Source of the DNA: Eubacterium sp.
GTDB taxonomy: Bacteria; Bacillota; Clostridia; Lachnospirales; Lachnospiraceae
Length of the DNA stretch: 47,478 nt
Direction of reading: 5' to 3'
NCBI GenBank assembly: GCA_017634475.1
Contig: JAGBNH010000030.1
Location: 1 to 47,478 of the forward strand
In this document: in pieces, positions 1 to 7,705 of the stretch
Layout: each line of letters begins with the position of its first letter
Numbering within the stretch: position 1 is the stretch's first letter
Notes under the pieces: model-generated
Database searches by the model: none
What the model saw: the letters and a program-made list of their open reading frames with translations, nothing else
What the model was told of the DNA's origin: nothing
Program-made: the position numbers and the translations under genes

Positions 1-2215
1 AATGAAGGACCGTCTGGCCGGGATCGCCGGAGTGGCCTCCGTTACCTGGATACCGGACAGCGTGGATTATAACAAGGACGGACATACCCTCTACGTGCTG
101 AAGTCCGATGCGGAATACGGAACGGAGGAGTTTGACCGGATCGGGGAAGCGCTGGAACGCGATTATGCCGGTAACTATAAGGTGTACTGGCACGATGACA
201 ATCTGAATAACAACGCCCTGACGCCGGGGATCCTGCTGGGGGCACTGGGCATCCTGCTCCTTGTGCTTCTGGCCATGAGCAATTCCTGGCTGGAACCCTT
301 TATCTTTCTGTTCTCCGTGGGGGTTGCGGTGGTGATCAACATGGGAACGAATGCGTTTCTGCCCCATGTATCCCAGATGACCAATTCCATAGCGGCGCTG
401 ATGCAGCTGGTGCTTTCCATGGACTATGCCATCATCCTGTCCAACCGGTACCGCCAGGCAGCGAAGCTTACGGATGACCATCCGGCCGCTATGAAGGAGG
501 CGATCCGTCAGGCCATCCCCTCCATGTGCAGCAGTGCGGTGACTACCATCGTGGGCCTGCTGGCGCTGTGCTTCATGAGCTTTAAGATCGGAGCGGACAT
601 GGGTATCGTCTTTGCCAAGGGCGTATTCTTAAGCCTGCTGGGATGCTTTACGGTACTTCCGGCCATGCTCCTTCTGTTTAACCGGCCCATTCAGGCAACG
701 GCCAAGAAATCCCTGAATATCCCTACGGGAGCGCTGGCAAAGTTCAGTACAAAGCTCCGCTATATCATTGCCGTGGCGTTTGTGGCCATCTTTGTGGTGG
801 TCTTTATCCTGAAGGGCGGATCGGGGATTTCCTATGTGCTCCCCCTTACGGACGAGGCAGCAGAGGTATTCCCCAAGGATAATAATATCGCTGTGCTTTA
901 CAGCAATACGGATGAAGAGAAGATCCCGGAAATGGCTGAAGTCCTGGCTGGTAAGACCGGCGTCAGGGCGGTAAATGCCTACAGCACCACCCTGGGAAAG
1001 AAAATGACCGCCGAGGAAATGATGGGCTACGTTACCGCCATGTTCCCGGTGGGACAGGTGGATATGCTGGACGTAAGCATATTTAAGTTCCTTTATTATG
1101 ACCATTATGCGGACCGGAGCAACGAGAAAATCAGCGCCATGCAGCTGATGGAATTTATGATCAAGGTGGCTGATGAGAACCCGCTTCTTTCCGGAGAGCT
1201 GGGCGATACCATCAGGGAAAAACTTTCCATGAATCCCAGGGTGTCGTCCCAGTCCTTCCCGGTGCAGATCCCGGAAGGACAGCTTACGGCAGCGGAAATG
1301 TATCCGTTCATCAAGACCATGGTCCCGGAGCTTTCGGAATCCATGCTTTCTCTGGCCTACGGTTTCTATTTCAGTCAGACTGCCTATGACGATTCCTGGA
1401 AGCTGTCCATCGACGATCTGATGCAGCAGGTATCCCAGTCGGAAGCCATCAATTCTCTTCTGGACGCCCAGTCGAAGCTGATCCTGACTGCAGCGGTGAA
1501 CGGCATCGAAAGCGGAAAGAAGCAGCTGGTGGGACCGCAGTATTCGCTTATGGCCGTCACCACGGAGCTGATCGACGGAAGTGATGAAGCCATGCAGTTT
1601 ACGGAGGATCTGGACAAGTATTGCGGCGAGCAGTTTAAGGGAGAGTATTACCTGATCGGAAGTACCCCCATGTCACTGGAAATGTCCAGGACCTTCGACG
1701 CTGAGTTAAACAAGATCACCATCATCACCGCCATCGCCATTTTTCTGGTGGTGCTGATCACCTTCCGAAACTTCCTGGTGCCCCTGATCCTGGTGGCGTT
1801 GATCCAGTGCTCGGTTTACATAACAATGGTGGCCATGCGGGTGGTGGGAGTGTCCATGTATTATGTGGCGCTTCTCATCGTACAGAGTATCCTGATGGGG
1901 GCAACCATCGACTACGCCATCGTCTTTACGAATTTCTATCGGGACAAGCGTTCCGACCGGCCGATGCCGGATGCCATGAAGAGTGCCTACAAGGCCTCCA
2001 TCCGGACGATCTTAACCTCCGGTCTGGTCATGGCTCTCTGCACCTCCCTTCTGGGCTTTGCCTTTGAGGATCCGGGGGTGGGGCAGATCTGTCATATCCT
2101 TGCCATCGGAACCTTCTCGGCACTGATCATGATCCTGTTCATTCTGCCGGGAGTGTTGGCTGCCTGTGACCGGTTTGTGGCAAAACGGGACAAGACGAAG
2201 ACCGGGGAATCGTAA
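1..2215 (+). CDS. MMPL/RND-family membrane transporter, 3' part of gene
   Basis: This is the C-terminal 737 or more residues of a two-lobed RND/MMPL transporter, probably a proton-driven lipid or drug exporter in the cytoplasmic membrane. The reading frame is open at the left edge. The visible part starts inside the first extracytoplasmic loop, so the first membrane helix is missing and the ATG at position 2 is probably internal. A cluster of hydrophobic helices at about residues 75-230 carries the MMPL-like motif SMDYAIILSNRYR near residue 139. A soluble domain fills residues 290-570, and a second helix cluster at about 575-725 carries the matching GATIDYAIVFTNFY near residue 633. This internal duplication is diagnostic for the superfamily. 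The substrate cannot be told from sequence. The gene ends with TAA, and a promoter and hairpin for the next gene follow directly. Confidence 0.85.
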   Translation, partial: MKDRLAGIAGVASVTWIPDSVDYNKDGHTLYVLKSDAEYGTEEFDRIGEALERDYAGNYKVYWHDDNLNNNALTPGILLGALGILLLVLLAMSNSWLEPFIFLFSVGVAVVINMGTNAFLPHVSQMTNSIAALMQLVLSMDYAIILSNRYRQAAKLTDDHPAAMKEAIRQAIPSMCSSAVTTIVGLLALCFMSFKIGADMGIVFAKGVFLSLLGCFTVLPAMLLLFNRPIQATAKKSLNIPTGALAKFSTKLRYIIAVAFVAIFVVVFILKGGSGISYVLPLTDEAAEVFPKDNNIAVLYSNTDEEKIPEMAEVLAGKTGVRAVNAYSTTLGKKMTAEEMMGYVTAMFPVGQVDMLDVSIFKFLYYDHYADRSNEKISAMQLMEFMIKVADENPLLSGELGDTIREKLSMNPRVSSQSFPVQIPEGQLTAAEMYPFIKTMVPELSESMLSLAYGFYFSQTAYDDSWKLSIDDLMQQVSQSEAINSLLDAQSKLILTAAVNGIESGKKQLVGPQYSLMAVTTELIDGSDEAMQFTEDLDKYCGEQFKGEYYLIGSTPMSLEMSRTFDAELNKITIITAIAIFLVVLITFRNFLVPLILVALIQCSVYITMVAMRVVGVSMYYVALLIVQSILMGATIDYAIVFTNFYRDKRSDRPMPDAMKSAYKASIRTILTSGLVMALCTSLLGFAFEDPGVGQICHILAIGTFSALIMILFILPGVLAACDRFVAKRDKTKTGES

Positions 2216-2222
2216 GTTATCG

Positions 2223-2251
2223 TTTACTTTAACGCGATAGCATGTTAAAAT
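2223..2251 (+). promoter_or_regulatory. Sigma-A type promoter for the acyl-CoA ligase gene
   Basis: TTTACT and TAAAAT are separated by 17 bases, and a TG dinucleotide sits one base before the -10 box (extended -10). Transcription would start near 2258, so the 2266-2288 hairpin would lie at the extreme 5' end of the message. This is seen by eye only. Confidence 0.5.
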
Positions 2252-2265
2252 AGCAAAGTATCATC

Positions 2266-2293
2266 GCCCGCACCGGTGAGGTGCGGGCTTTTC
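2266..2293 (+). terminator. Hairpin with T-tract between exporter and ligase genes
   Basis: GCCCGCACC (2266-2274) pairs perfectly with GGTGCGGGC (2280-2288) around a 5-base loop and is followed by TTTTCT. It has the form of an intrinsic terminator for the exporter gene, but it lies downstream of the candidate promoter at 2223. It may instead be a 5' stabilising or attenuating hairpin for the ligase transcript. Confidence 0.6.
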
Positions 2294-2320
2294 TATATCA
2301 AAAAGAATGGGGAAAGAGCA

Positions 2321-3955
2321 ATGCCGATTACTGACTTACTTGAGAAAAATGCGAAGATCTATGCTAATGATGTGGCACTTGTGGAGGTGAACCCGGAGAT
2401 CAAAGAGGTTCGTCGGGTGACCTGGCGGGAATACGAGCTGACAGAACCGAATCCCGCAGCACCGTATCGCAGGGAGATCACCTGGTCGGTCTTCAATGAG
2501 AAGGCCAACCGTTTTGCCCATCTTCTTTTGTCCCGGGGGATCAAGAAGAATGATAAGGTGGGTATCCTGCTGATGAACTGTCTGGAGTGGCTGCCCATCT
2601 ACTTCGGTATCCTGAAGACGGGAGCCATCGCCGTACCGCTGAACTTCCGATACGACTCTTCCGAGATCGAATACTGTGTGAATCTGGCAGATGTGGATAT
2701 CCTGGTCTTCGGTCCTGCATTTATCGGACGTGTGGAAGAGATCGCAGAACGGATCTCCAAGAACCGCCTGCTTTTCTATGTGGGAGACGGATGCCCCTCC
2801 TTTGCGGAGGACTATAATGAAATGGTGGCGAACTGCAGCAGTGCAAATCCGGACATCCCCATCATTGATTCGGATAATGCGGCGATCTATTTCTCTTCCG
2901 GAACCACAGGCTTCCCGAAGGCGATTCTGCATGAGCATAAGGCGCTGATGCATTCCGCAAGGGTAGAGCAGCAGCATCATGGACAGACGAAGGAGGATGT
3001 GTTCCTTTGCATCCCTCCGCTTTATCATACCGGTGCGAAGATGCACTGGTTCGGGTCTCTCATCTCCGGCGGAAAGGCGGTTCTCCTGAAAGGAACGAAG
3101 CCGGAATATATCCTGGACACTGCCAGCAAGGAACACTGCACCATCGTATGGCTGCTGGTTCCCTGGGCACAGGATATACTGGTAGCCCTGGAAAGCGGAC
3201 AGCTTAAGCTTTCGGACTATCAGCTGGATCAGTGGAGACTGATGCATATCGGTGCGCAGCCGGTACCTGCATCCCTGATCACACGCTGGAAGGAGCTGTT
3301 CCCGAACCATCAGTACGATACGAACTACGGTCTGTCCGAATCCATCGGACCCGGCTGCGTGCATCTGGGCGTAGAGAACATCGACCATGTGGGTGCCATC
3401 GGCGTTCCCGGCTATGGCTGGGAGGTGGACATTGTGGACGAAGAAGGAAAAACGGTGGAGAAGGGTGATGTGGGCGAGCTCATCGTAAAGGGCCCCGGCG
3501 TCATGATCGAATATTACAAGAATCCGGAAGCAACGGCGGAATGCCTGAAGGACGGATGGCTTTATACCGGCGATATGGCCAAACTGGATGAGGATGGCTT
3601 CATCTGGCTGGTGGACCGGAAGAAGGATGTCATCATCAGCGGTGGTGAGAATATCTACCCGGTACAGATCGAGAGCTTCCTGATGAAGAACCGGAAGATC
3701 AATGATGTGGCCGTCATCGGCCTGCCGGATCCCCGTCAGGGTGAGATCGCAACAGCGATCATTGAGCTGAAGCCCGGCGAAACAGCCACGGAAGAGGAAA
3801 TCAACGAATTCTGTCTGGAACTGCCGCGTTACAAGCGCCCCAGGAAGCTGATCTTCGCCGAGGTTCCGAGAAATGCCACCGGCAAGATCGAAAAACCGGT
3901 GCTTCGGGAGCGTTACGGAGCAGCAAATCTGGTGGATAAGGAAAACCGCTCATAA
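2321..3955 (+). CDS. AMP-forming acyl-CoA ligase (class I adenylate-forming enzyme)
   Basis: The 544-residue product should activate a carboxylic acid with ATP to an acyl-adenylate and transfer it to CoA. The family core motifs are all present: the phosphate-binding loop FSSGTTGFPK near residue 190, NYGLSES near 340, YTGDMA near 414, RKKDVIISGGENIYP near 430-445, and the C-terminal catalytic lysine in ATGKIEKP near 519. The ATG at 2321 is chosen because GGGGAAAGA lies just upstream; the longer frame from 2276 would begin inside the hairpin. Residues 40-60 hold a short charged insertion before the conserved N-terminal block. The chain length of the substrate (medium- or long-chain fatty acid, aromatic acid) cannot be read from the sequence. 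The gene appears monocistronic, with its own promoter and a strong terminator. Confidence 0.85.
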   Translation: MPITDLLEKNAKIYANDVALVEVNPEIKEVRRVTWREYELTEPNPAAPYRREITWSVFNEKANRFAHLLLSRGIKKNDKVGILLMNCLEWLPIYFGILKTGAIAVPLNFRYDSSEIEYCVNLADVDILVFGPAFIGRVEEIAERISKNRLLFYVGDGCPSFAEDYNEMVANCSSANPDIPIIDSDNAAIYFSSGTTGFPKAILHEHKALMHSARVEQQHHGQTKEDVFLCIPPLYHTGAKMHWFGSLISGGKAVLLKGTKPEYILDTASKEHCTIVWLLVPWAQDILVALESGQLKLSDYQLDQWRLMHIGAQPVPASLITRWKELFPNHQYDTNYGLSESIGPGCVHLGVENIDHVGAIGVPGYGWEVDIVDEEGKTVEKGDVGELIVKGPGVMIEYYKNPEATAECLKDGWLYTGDMAKLDEDGFIWLVDRKKDVIISGGENIYPVQIESFLMKNRKINDVAVIGLPDPRQGEIATAIIELKPGETATEEEINEFCLELPRYKRPRKLIFAEVPRNATGKIEKPVLRERYGAANLVDKENRS

Positions 3956-3979
3956 CGGAAAAACAGAATGCTTTTGTGC

Positions 3980-4026
3980 AAAATGCCGCATTTTACCGAA
4001 ATAAACGGGGAAAATGTGGCATTTTT
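3980..4026 (+). terminator. Intrinsic terminator after acyl-CoA ligase gene
   Basis: AAAATGCCGCATTTT (3980-3994) pairs with AAAATGTGGCATTTT (4011-4025) with one G-U pair. The inner CCG/CGG extends the stem. The right arm runs into a T-tract. It lies 25 bases after the stop codon. Confidence 0.75.
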
Positions 4027-4100
4027 GTGTAAATCTTGGGCACAATCACGAAATCTATCGTATGTGCACAAAAGTGGTTCCATTTTTTGGATAAATATGA

Positions 4101-4297
4101 TATTATAACAGCATCGAAAAGAACTTGTGGGGTATGGAACAGGGGATTTTATATCGTAAAATGTTAGGGGCTTAAGATCTGTGTGATTCGGAGAAGGTGT
4201 CACACAGATCTTTTACATTTGCCCTTTTTTTCAAAATGAAGTATACTGATCGGCAGGCGGCTGTTTTGCCTGCCGATCAAGTTTTCAGGATACCGAT
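4101..4297 (+). other. Intergenic stretch with two hairpins before the lysozyme gene; possible leader or small RNA
   Basis: The 342-base gap between the ligase and lysozyme genes has no supportable coding frame. After the terminator at 3980-4026 there is an AT-rich block with a TATTAT box at 4101-4106 and no convincing -35 box. Two strong inverted repeats follow. AAGATCTGTGTGA (4174-4186) pairs with TCACACAGATCTT (4200-4212) and is followed by TTTACATTT. GATCGGCAGGC (4248-4258) pairs with GCCTGCCGATC (4268-4278), ending 19 bases before the lysozyme ATG. The layout could be a short terminated RNA or an attenuated 5' leader. I do not recognise a known RNA family here. Confidence 0.35.
4174..4220 (+). 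terminator. Terminator-like 13-bp hairpin upstream of lysozyme gene
   Basis: A perfect 13-bp stem (4174-4186 with 4200-4212) encloses a 13-base loop and is followed by a T-rich stretch. It lies 220 bases beyond the ligase stop and 85 bases before the lysozyme start. It would therefore end either read-through transcription or a short RNA begun near 4110. Confidence 0.45.
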
Positions 4298-5338
4298 ATG
4301 AGTGATAATGAATTTAAAGAAAATATGACAGAGGATGCGGCGAAACAGCGCCGGGCAGATATGAAGGAGATAAACCTGCTCCGGGTCAGGCTGAACCGCA
4401 CCAGACTGCTGATGGGGATCTGGATGGCAGTGGCGGTGATTCTTCTGATCCTCCTTCTCTGGGATAAGCTGCGGGACCGGTATTACGGAGAGACGGTGGA
4501 TGCCCCGGAGGTATTTACGGAGGAGCTTCGGCTGGATGGCCCGGAAGGGCTGTCGGAGCTGTTCAAGGAGAATTACGTCCGGTATCTCAAGAAGGCCTAT
4601 GTGCTTTTCGGAACCTACCCTGACTGCTCCTATTACAAGGTGGCAAAGGGAGTGGCAAGAGATGATTATGATTTCGAGAATGACTTCTACACAGCGGAAG
4701 GTGAGCGCTACCGGAATTATTATCCCAACGGCGTGAAGAGCGGAAGAGTTGCAGTGGATGTTTCCACCTATCAGACCAATGTGGACTGGGATATGGTGAA
4801 GGCCTCCGGCGTGGAGGTGGCCATTGTCCGCACCGGTTTCCGGGGATACGGAGAAGAAGGCAAGCTGGTTCAGGATAATCAGTTTGAAGCCAATCTGGGC
4901 GGAGCCCTGGCAGCCGGGCTGGAATGCGGCGTGTATTTCTTTACCGAAGCCATTTCCTATGAGGAAGGAGCGGAAGAGGCCCGTTTCGTTCTGAACCAGA
5001 TCAAGGACTATAACATCACCCAGCCGGTGGTGGTGGATACGGAGAAGATCGCCCAGGAAGGGGTCAGGGCCAATGACATCGACAACGAGACCCGTACCCA
5101 GGCCCTCCTCGGTTTCTGCGAGACCATCGAGGCAGCAGGCTATACGCCCATGATCTATGCTTCCACAGCCTGGTTCTGTCAGGCCATGGATATCGCAAAG
5201 CTGGGAAAATATGAATTCTGGCTGGCAGCCTATGATACCCCCCAGTTCCCCTATCATGTGGAGGGCTGGCAGTACGACCCGGAAGGAAATGTTCCGGGGA
5301 TCGAAGGGAACGTGGACCTGAACGTATGGCTTCGCTAG
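4298..5338 (+). CDS. Membrane-anchored GH25 lysozyme-like muramidase
   Basis: The 346-residue protein has a charged N-terminal tail, a single membrane helix at about residues 34-52 (LLMGIWMAVAVILLILLL) and a C-terminal glycoside hydrolase family 25 domain from about 150 to the end. The GH25 signature is clear: DVSTYQTNVDWDMVK near 153, and the active-site acidic pair in VVDTEKI near 245. Family 25 enzymes cleave the beta-1,4 bond between N-acetylmuramic acid and N-acetylglucosamine in peptidoglycan. An N-in anchor would place the domain on the outer face, for wall remodelling. The ATG at 4298 is preceded by CAGGA at a 7-base gap, a modest ribosome-binding site. A bidirectional terminator lies downstream. 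No partner gene is adjacent. Confidence 0.85.
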   Translation: MSDNEFKENMTEDAAKQRRADMKEINLLRVRLNRTRLLMGIWMAVAVILLILLLWDKLRDRYYGETVDAPEVFTEELRLDGPEGLSELFKENYVRYLKKAYVLFGTYPDCSYYKVAKGVARDDYDFENDFYTAEGERYRNYYPNGVKSGRVAVDVSTYQTNVDWDMVKASGVEVAIVRTGFRGYGEEGKLVQDNQFEANLGGALAAGLECGVYFFTEAISYEEGAEEARFVLNQIKDYNITQPVVVDTEKIAQEGVRANDIDNETRTQALLGFCETIEAAGYTPMIYASTAWFCQAMDIAKLGKYEFWLAAYDTPQFPYHVEGWQYDPEGNVPGIEGNVDLNVWLR

Positions 5339-5454
5339 ACTTGAACCGGATCGGAAGCAGGCAGACCTTAAGCCACGGCTTTCGAAGAGAAGCATAATAA
5401 ATGCCGGATGCCTGATGCTGCGGCTTCCGATGAGTAATATACGATGAGAAACAT

Positions 5455-5496
5455 AAAAAATGCCGGAGCGCTCCCGAGGGCACTCCGGCATTTTTT
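5455..5496. terminator. Bidirectional intrinsic terminator between convergent genes
   Basis: AAAAAATGCCGGAG (5455-5468) is perfectly complementary to CTCCGGCATTTTTT (5483-5496). There is an A-tract on the left and a T-tract on the right. It can serve the lysozyme gene on the plus strand and the small membrane protein gene on the minus strand. Confidence 0.8.
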
Positions 5497-5509
5497 ATAT
5501 GCGCGATAC

Positions 5510-5588
5510 GGCCGGCATGCGGGCATGCTTGCATGCACATAGGCCGGCCAACGCGACATCGAGTAGGAGGGACCCCCTCCTACTCGAT
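5510..5588. repeat. Cluster of palindromes and a 14-bp perfect hairpin
   Basis: GGCCGGC (5510-5516) faces GGCCGGCC (5542-5549), with three GCATGC palindromes between them. ATCGAGTAGGAGGG (5558-5571) then pairs perfectly with CCCTCCTACTCGAT (5575-5588) around a 3-base loop. There is no T-tract on either side, so this is not a standard terminator. Its left flank CGCGACATCGA (5552-5562) recurs at 16416-16426 beside another hairpin repeat, which suggests a dispersed repeat family. Confidence 0.45.
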
Positions 5589-5609
5589 TAATATTACGTT
5601 ACGCAGCCA

Positions 5610-6089
5610 TCAGGAATTCAGAAGATTGATCCCTCCCAGGCTGAGAAGGCCGATAATGACACCGGCAAGAAGTACGCCGCCCATAACGGCGATGGTGCTT
5701 TTCTTAAAATCCATATCCAGGAAGGAAGCGGCCAGCGTGCCTGTCCAGGCGCCGGTGCCGGGGATCGGGATACCTACAAAGAGAAGAAGCGCCAGATACA
5801 GGCCGCGGCCGGCCTTGGCCTTCAGCTTCTCACCCCCGCGATGTCCTTTCTCCAGACAGAAGGTGAAGAATTTACCGATCACCTTTTTATCCTTACCCCA
5901 TTCCAGAAATTTTCTCGCGAAAAAGAAAATGAAGGGAACGGGAAGCATATTTCCGATGATGCAGATGATATAAGCTTGTAAAAGCGGAACCGGCGGATCC
6001 AGAGCCATTGTTCCGATGGGGATAGCTCCACGAAGCTCTACAATGGGAACCATGGAGATCAAAAAGGTGAGAAGATAACTTCTAAACAT
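5610..6089 (-). CDS. Small membrane protein of the Sm_multidrug_ex (COG2426) family
   Basis: The 159-residue hydrophobic protein resembles the family named after putative small multidrug export proteins. It begins with a membrane segment carrying the family motif PIVELRGAIPIG at about residues 16-27. A second helix spans about 38-58, a basic cytoplasmic stretch covers 62-95, and the GIPIPGTGAWTG motif falls near 106-117. A final glycine-rich helix covers about 133-155. The export function of this family is, as far as I know, not proven, so the molecular role is uncertain. The start is supported by AAAGGAGT a few bases upstream and by a near-consensus promoter. The gene converges on the lysozyme gene and diverges from rplJ, so it is transcribed alone. 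Confidence 0.75.
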   Translation of the reverse strand: MFRSYLLTFLISMVPIVELRGAIPIGTMALDPPVPLLQAYIICIIGNMLPVPFIFFFARKFLEWGKDKKVIGKFFTFCLEKGHRGGEKLKAKAGRGLYLALLLFVGIPIPGTGAWTGTLAASFLDMDFKKSTIAVMGGVLLAGVIIGLLSLGGINLLNS

Positions 6090-6115
6090 GCTGTACTCCT
6101 TTCCAAAACGGCACG

Positions 6116-6144
6116 ATTATAACAAATAATCTGCAGGATGGCAA
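6116..6144 (-). promoter_or_regulatory. Strong promoter for the small membrane protein gene
   Basis: On the minus strand TTGCCA and TATAAT are spaced by 17 bases, with TG one base before the -10 box. The -10 lies at 6116-6121 and the -35 at 6139-6144. It is about 30 bases upstream of the start codon. Confidence 0.75.
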
Positions 6145-6184
6145 CCGGATTTCCGGAATCCTGCCCATTTTTCGAAAAAAAGAG

Positions 6185-6212
6185 TTGACACGGCCCCGGG
6201 CTTTGTGATAAT
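6185..6212 (+). promoter_or_regulatory. Promoter of the rplJL-rpoBC operon
   Basis: A consensus TTGACA (6185-6190) is followed after 16 bases by GATAAT (6207-6212), which has TG one base upstream. Transcription would start near 6219, just before the L10 leader structure. The promoter is divergent from the one at 6116-6144. Confidence 0.75.
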
Positions 6213-6218
6213 CTACAA

Positions 6219-6370
6219 GCCGATGAGCTGCCGTAGACAGCAGGTGCCGTAAGGCGTAACGTAGAACAACCTGCCGAGGAGGAGAAAAGAGATGTGCCCG
6301 GGAAGGCGCATTTGAAGGACTAAGTTGTCTCGCCCTGTCTGCATAACAGTGCGGGATTATTTTTTTTTCT
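6219..6370 (+). promoter_or_regulatory. Ribosomal protein L10 leader (autoregulatory mRNA structure)
   Basis: The 321-base gap before rplJ is filled by this leader. The conserved block CCGTAGACAGCAGGTG (6231-6246) and its partner CCTGCCGAGG, about 45 bases downstream, match the known L10 leader, in which the L10(L12)4 complex binds its own message. A terminator-like stem with eight Ts closes the element at 6329-6368. This suggests regulation by transcription attenuation, as in other Firmicutes. Recognition is by memory of the consensus, not by a covariance search. Confidence 0.8.
6329..6370 (+). terminator. Attenuator hairpin of the L10 leader
   Basis: CTCGCCCTG (6329-6337) pairs with CAGTGCGGG (6347-6355) with one mismatch and one G-U pair, followed by an uninterrupted run of eight Ts (6361-6368). 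It stands 40 bases before the rplJ start, as expected for an attenuator. Confidence 0.65.
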
Positions 6371-6410
6371 AAGACGTGCACTCATTAGACTATAAAGGAG
6401 GTACGTTTCA

Positions 6411-6902
6411 GTGGCAAAGATTGAAGAAAAGAAGCCGATCGTTGCGGAGATCAAGGAAGCATTTGACGGCGCGAAGAGTGTGGTTCTGGTTGACTATCGT
6501 GGACTTACGGTAGCACAGGATACAGAGCTTCGTCGCAACATCCGCAAGGAAAACCTTACCTATAAGGTTTACAAGAATACGATGGTTAAGCTTGCGATCA
6601 AGGACACAGAGTGGAGCGAGCTGGAGAAGGACCTTGAAGGCCCCACGGCTGTTGTGGTTTCCAAGGAAGACGCAACTGCAGCCGCACGTGTCGTTGCAGA
6701 TTTCGCTAAGAAGAACCCGGCTCTTGAGCTGAAGTCCGGTGTCGTAGAGGGTAACTACTACGATCAGAACGGCATCAAGGTGATCGCTACGATCCCGTCC
6801 AGAGAAGCCCTGCTTTCCAGACTTCTCGGTTCTCTGCAGTCTCCCATCAGCAACCTGGCTCGCGTATTGAACCAGCTGGCCGAGAAGAAGGCAGAGGCAT
6901 AA
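6411..6902 (+). CDS. rplJ: Large ribosomal subunit protein L10
   Basis: The 163-residue product is L10 (uL10), the base of the ribosomal stalk, which binds 23S rRNA with its N-terminal domain and L7/L12 dimers with its C-terminal helix. The N-terminal block with KKPIVAEIKEAFDGAKSVV and the later VYKNTMVKLAI are typical of the family, and the helical C-terminus ends in QLAEKKAEA. Translation starts at a GTG preceded by a near-perfect AAAGGAGGT at an 8-base gap. The length matches other Firmicutes. The gene lies directly after its autoregulatory leader and 77 bases before rplL. Confidence 0.97.
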   Translation: MAKIEEKKPIVAEIKEAFDGAKSVVLVDYRGLTVAQDTELRRNIRKENLTYKVYKNTMVKLAIKDTEWSELEKDLEGPTAVVVSKEDATAAARVVADFAKKNPALELKSGVVEGNYYDQNGIKVIATIPSREALLSRLLGSLQSPISNLARVLNQLAEKKAEA

Positions 6903-6905
6903 TTC

Positions 6906-6923
6906 TCCTCATGATCATGAGGA
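6906..6923. repeat. Perfect 18-bp palindrome between rplJ and rplL
   Basis: TCCTCATGATCATGAGGA is self-complementary with no loop and starts three bases after the rplJ stop codon. It lacks a T-tract. It could mark an RNA processing site or a protein-binding site within the operon. Confidence 0.4.
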
Positions 6924-6979
6924 CGATCATTTTCACAAATAAAGCATTATCAAATCAAATTTAATTGGAGGATAAAAAA

Positions 6980-7345
6980 ATGACTATTGAAGAGTTTGTA
7001 GCTGAGATTGATAAGCTCTCCGTTCTTGAGCTGAATGAACTTGTAAAAGCAATCGAAGAGAAGTATGGCGTATCCGCAGCAGCTGGTGTAGTTGTTGCAG
7101 CAGCAGCTGGCGATGCAGCACCGGCTGAGGAGAAGACCGAGTTCGACGTAGAGCTGACAGAAGTTGGCGCTAACAAGGTTAAGGTCATCAAGGTTGTACG
7201 TGATGCAACAGGTCTTGGTCTTAAGGAAGCTAAGGATGCCGTTGAGGGCGCTCCGAAGATTCTTAAGGAAGGCGTATCCAAGGCAGAAGCTGAGGAACTC
7301 AAGGCTAAGCTTGAAGCTGAGGGAGCAAAGGCTACAATTAAGTAG
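6980..7345 (+). CDS. rplL: Large ribosomal subunit protein L7/L12
   Basis: The 121-residue protein is the stalk protein L7/L12 (bL12), which recruits translational GTPases. It shows the N-terminal dimerisation helix ([18 protein letters not shown]), an alanine-rich hinge at about residues 37-55, and the conserved C-terminal domain with [16 protein letters not shown] and [15 protein letters not shown]. The ATG at 6980 is preferred over the upstream TTG at 6965, because GGAGGAT lies immediately before it and L12 proteins start at this residue. A terminator-like hairpin follows 20 bases after the stop and may adjust the ratio of stalk protein to RNA polymerase. Confidence 0.97.
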   Translation: MTIEEFVAEIDKLSVLELNELVKAIEEKYGVSAAAGVVVAAAAGDAAPAEEKTEFDVELTEVGANKVKVIKVVRDATGLGLKEAKDAVEGAPKILKEGVSKAEAEELKAKLEAEGAKATIK

Positions 7346-7365
7346 TTTCTTCTCAAATGTAAAAG

Positions 7366-7399
7366 CAAGGTGGAGCGGTCATCGCTCCGCCTTGTTTTT
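7366..7399 (+). terminator. Terminator or attenuator between rplL and rpoB
   Basis: CAAGGTGGAGCG (7366-7377) pairs with CGCTCCGCCTTG (7383-7394) with one G-U pair around a 5-base loop and is followed by TTTTT. Partial termination at this point is common in bacterial rplL-rpoB gaps. Confidence 0.75.
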
Positions 7400-7705
7400 C
7401 TATTATTTTATCTTTTGCTTCGGCAGAGGATATCGGTTTTATTTCTTCCTGTGCTCCGGCGGGAGATATCTGTTTTTACTTCTTTGGTAACGCTTTGTTA
7501 CTGTCTGAAAAAATCTGTAAAATGTTCGAAAATTTCTCTTGTGTTTTCCGACTATTTGTGATAACATATTATCTTGTCATTATGGGCTAATGTGGGTTTT
7601 TATGCAGATTTGCTTAGCCTTGCTGTTTTTGTGCGCAAAAATACGAGCCGAAGTTCAGTTTTTTGCGTGGAAAACGGATCAGACAAATATAAATAAGGGG
7701 TGAAC
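7400..7705 (+). other. Long rpoB leader with direct repeat and candidate promoter
   Basis: This 306-base stretch between the rplL terminator and rpoB contains no supportable gene. It begins with an imperfect direct repeat: CGGCAGAGGATATCGGTTTT from 7421 and CGGCGGGAGATATCTGTTTT from 7457, a period of 36. Further on, TATTAT (7567-7572) and the overlapping GATAAC (7560-7565) could serve as -10 boxes, but no good -35 box is visible. The remainder is a T-rich untranslated leader. It may hold a secondary promoter or regulatory RNA structure, which I cannot assign. Confidence 0.4.
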
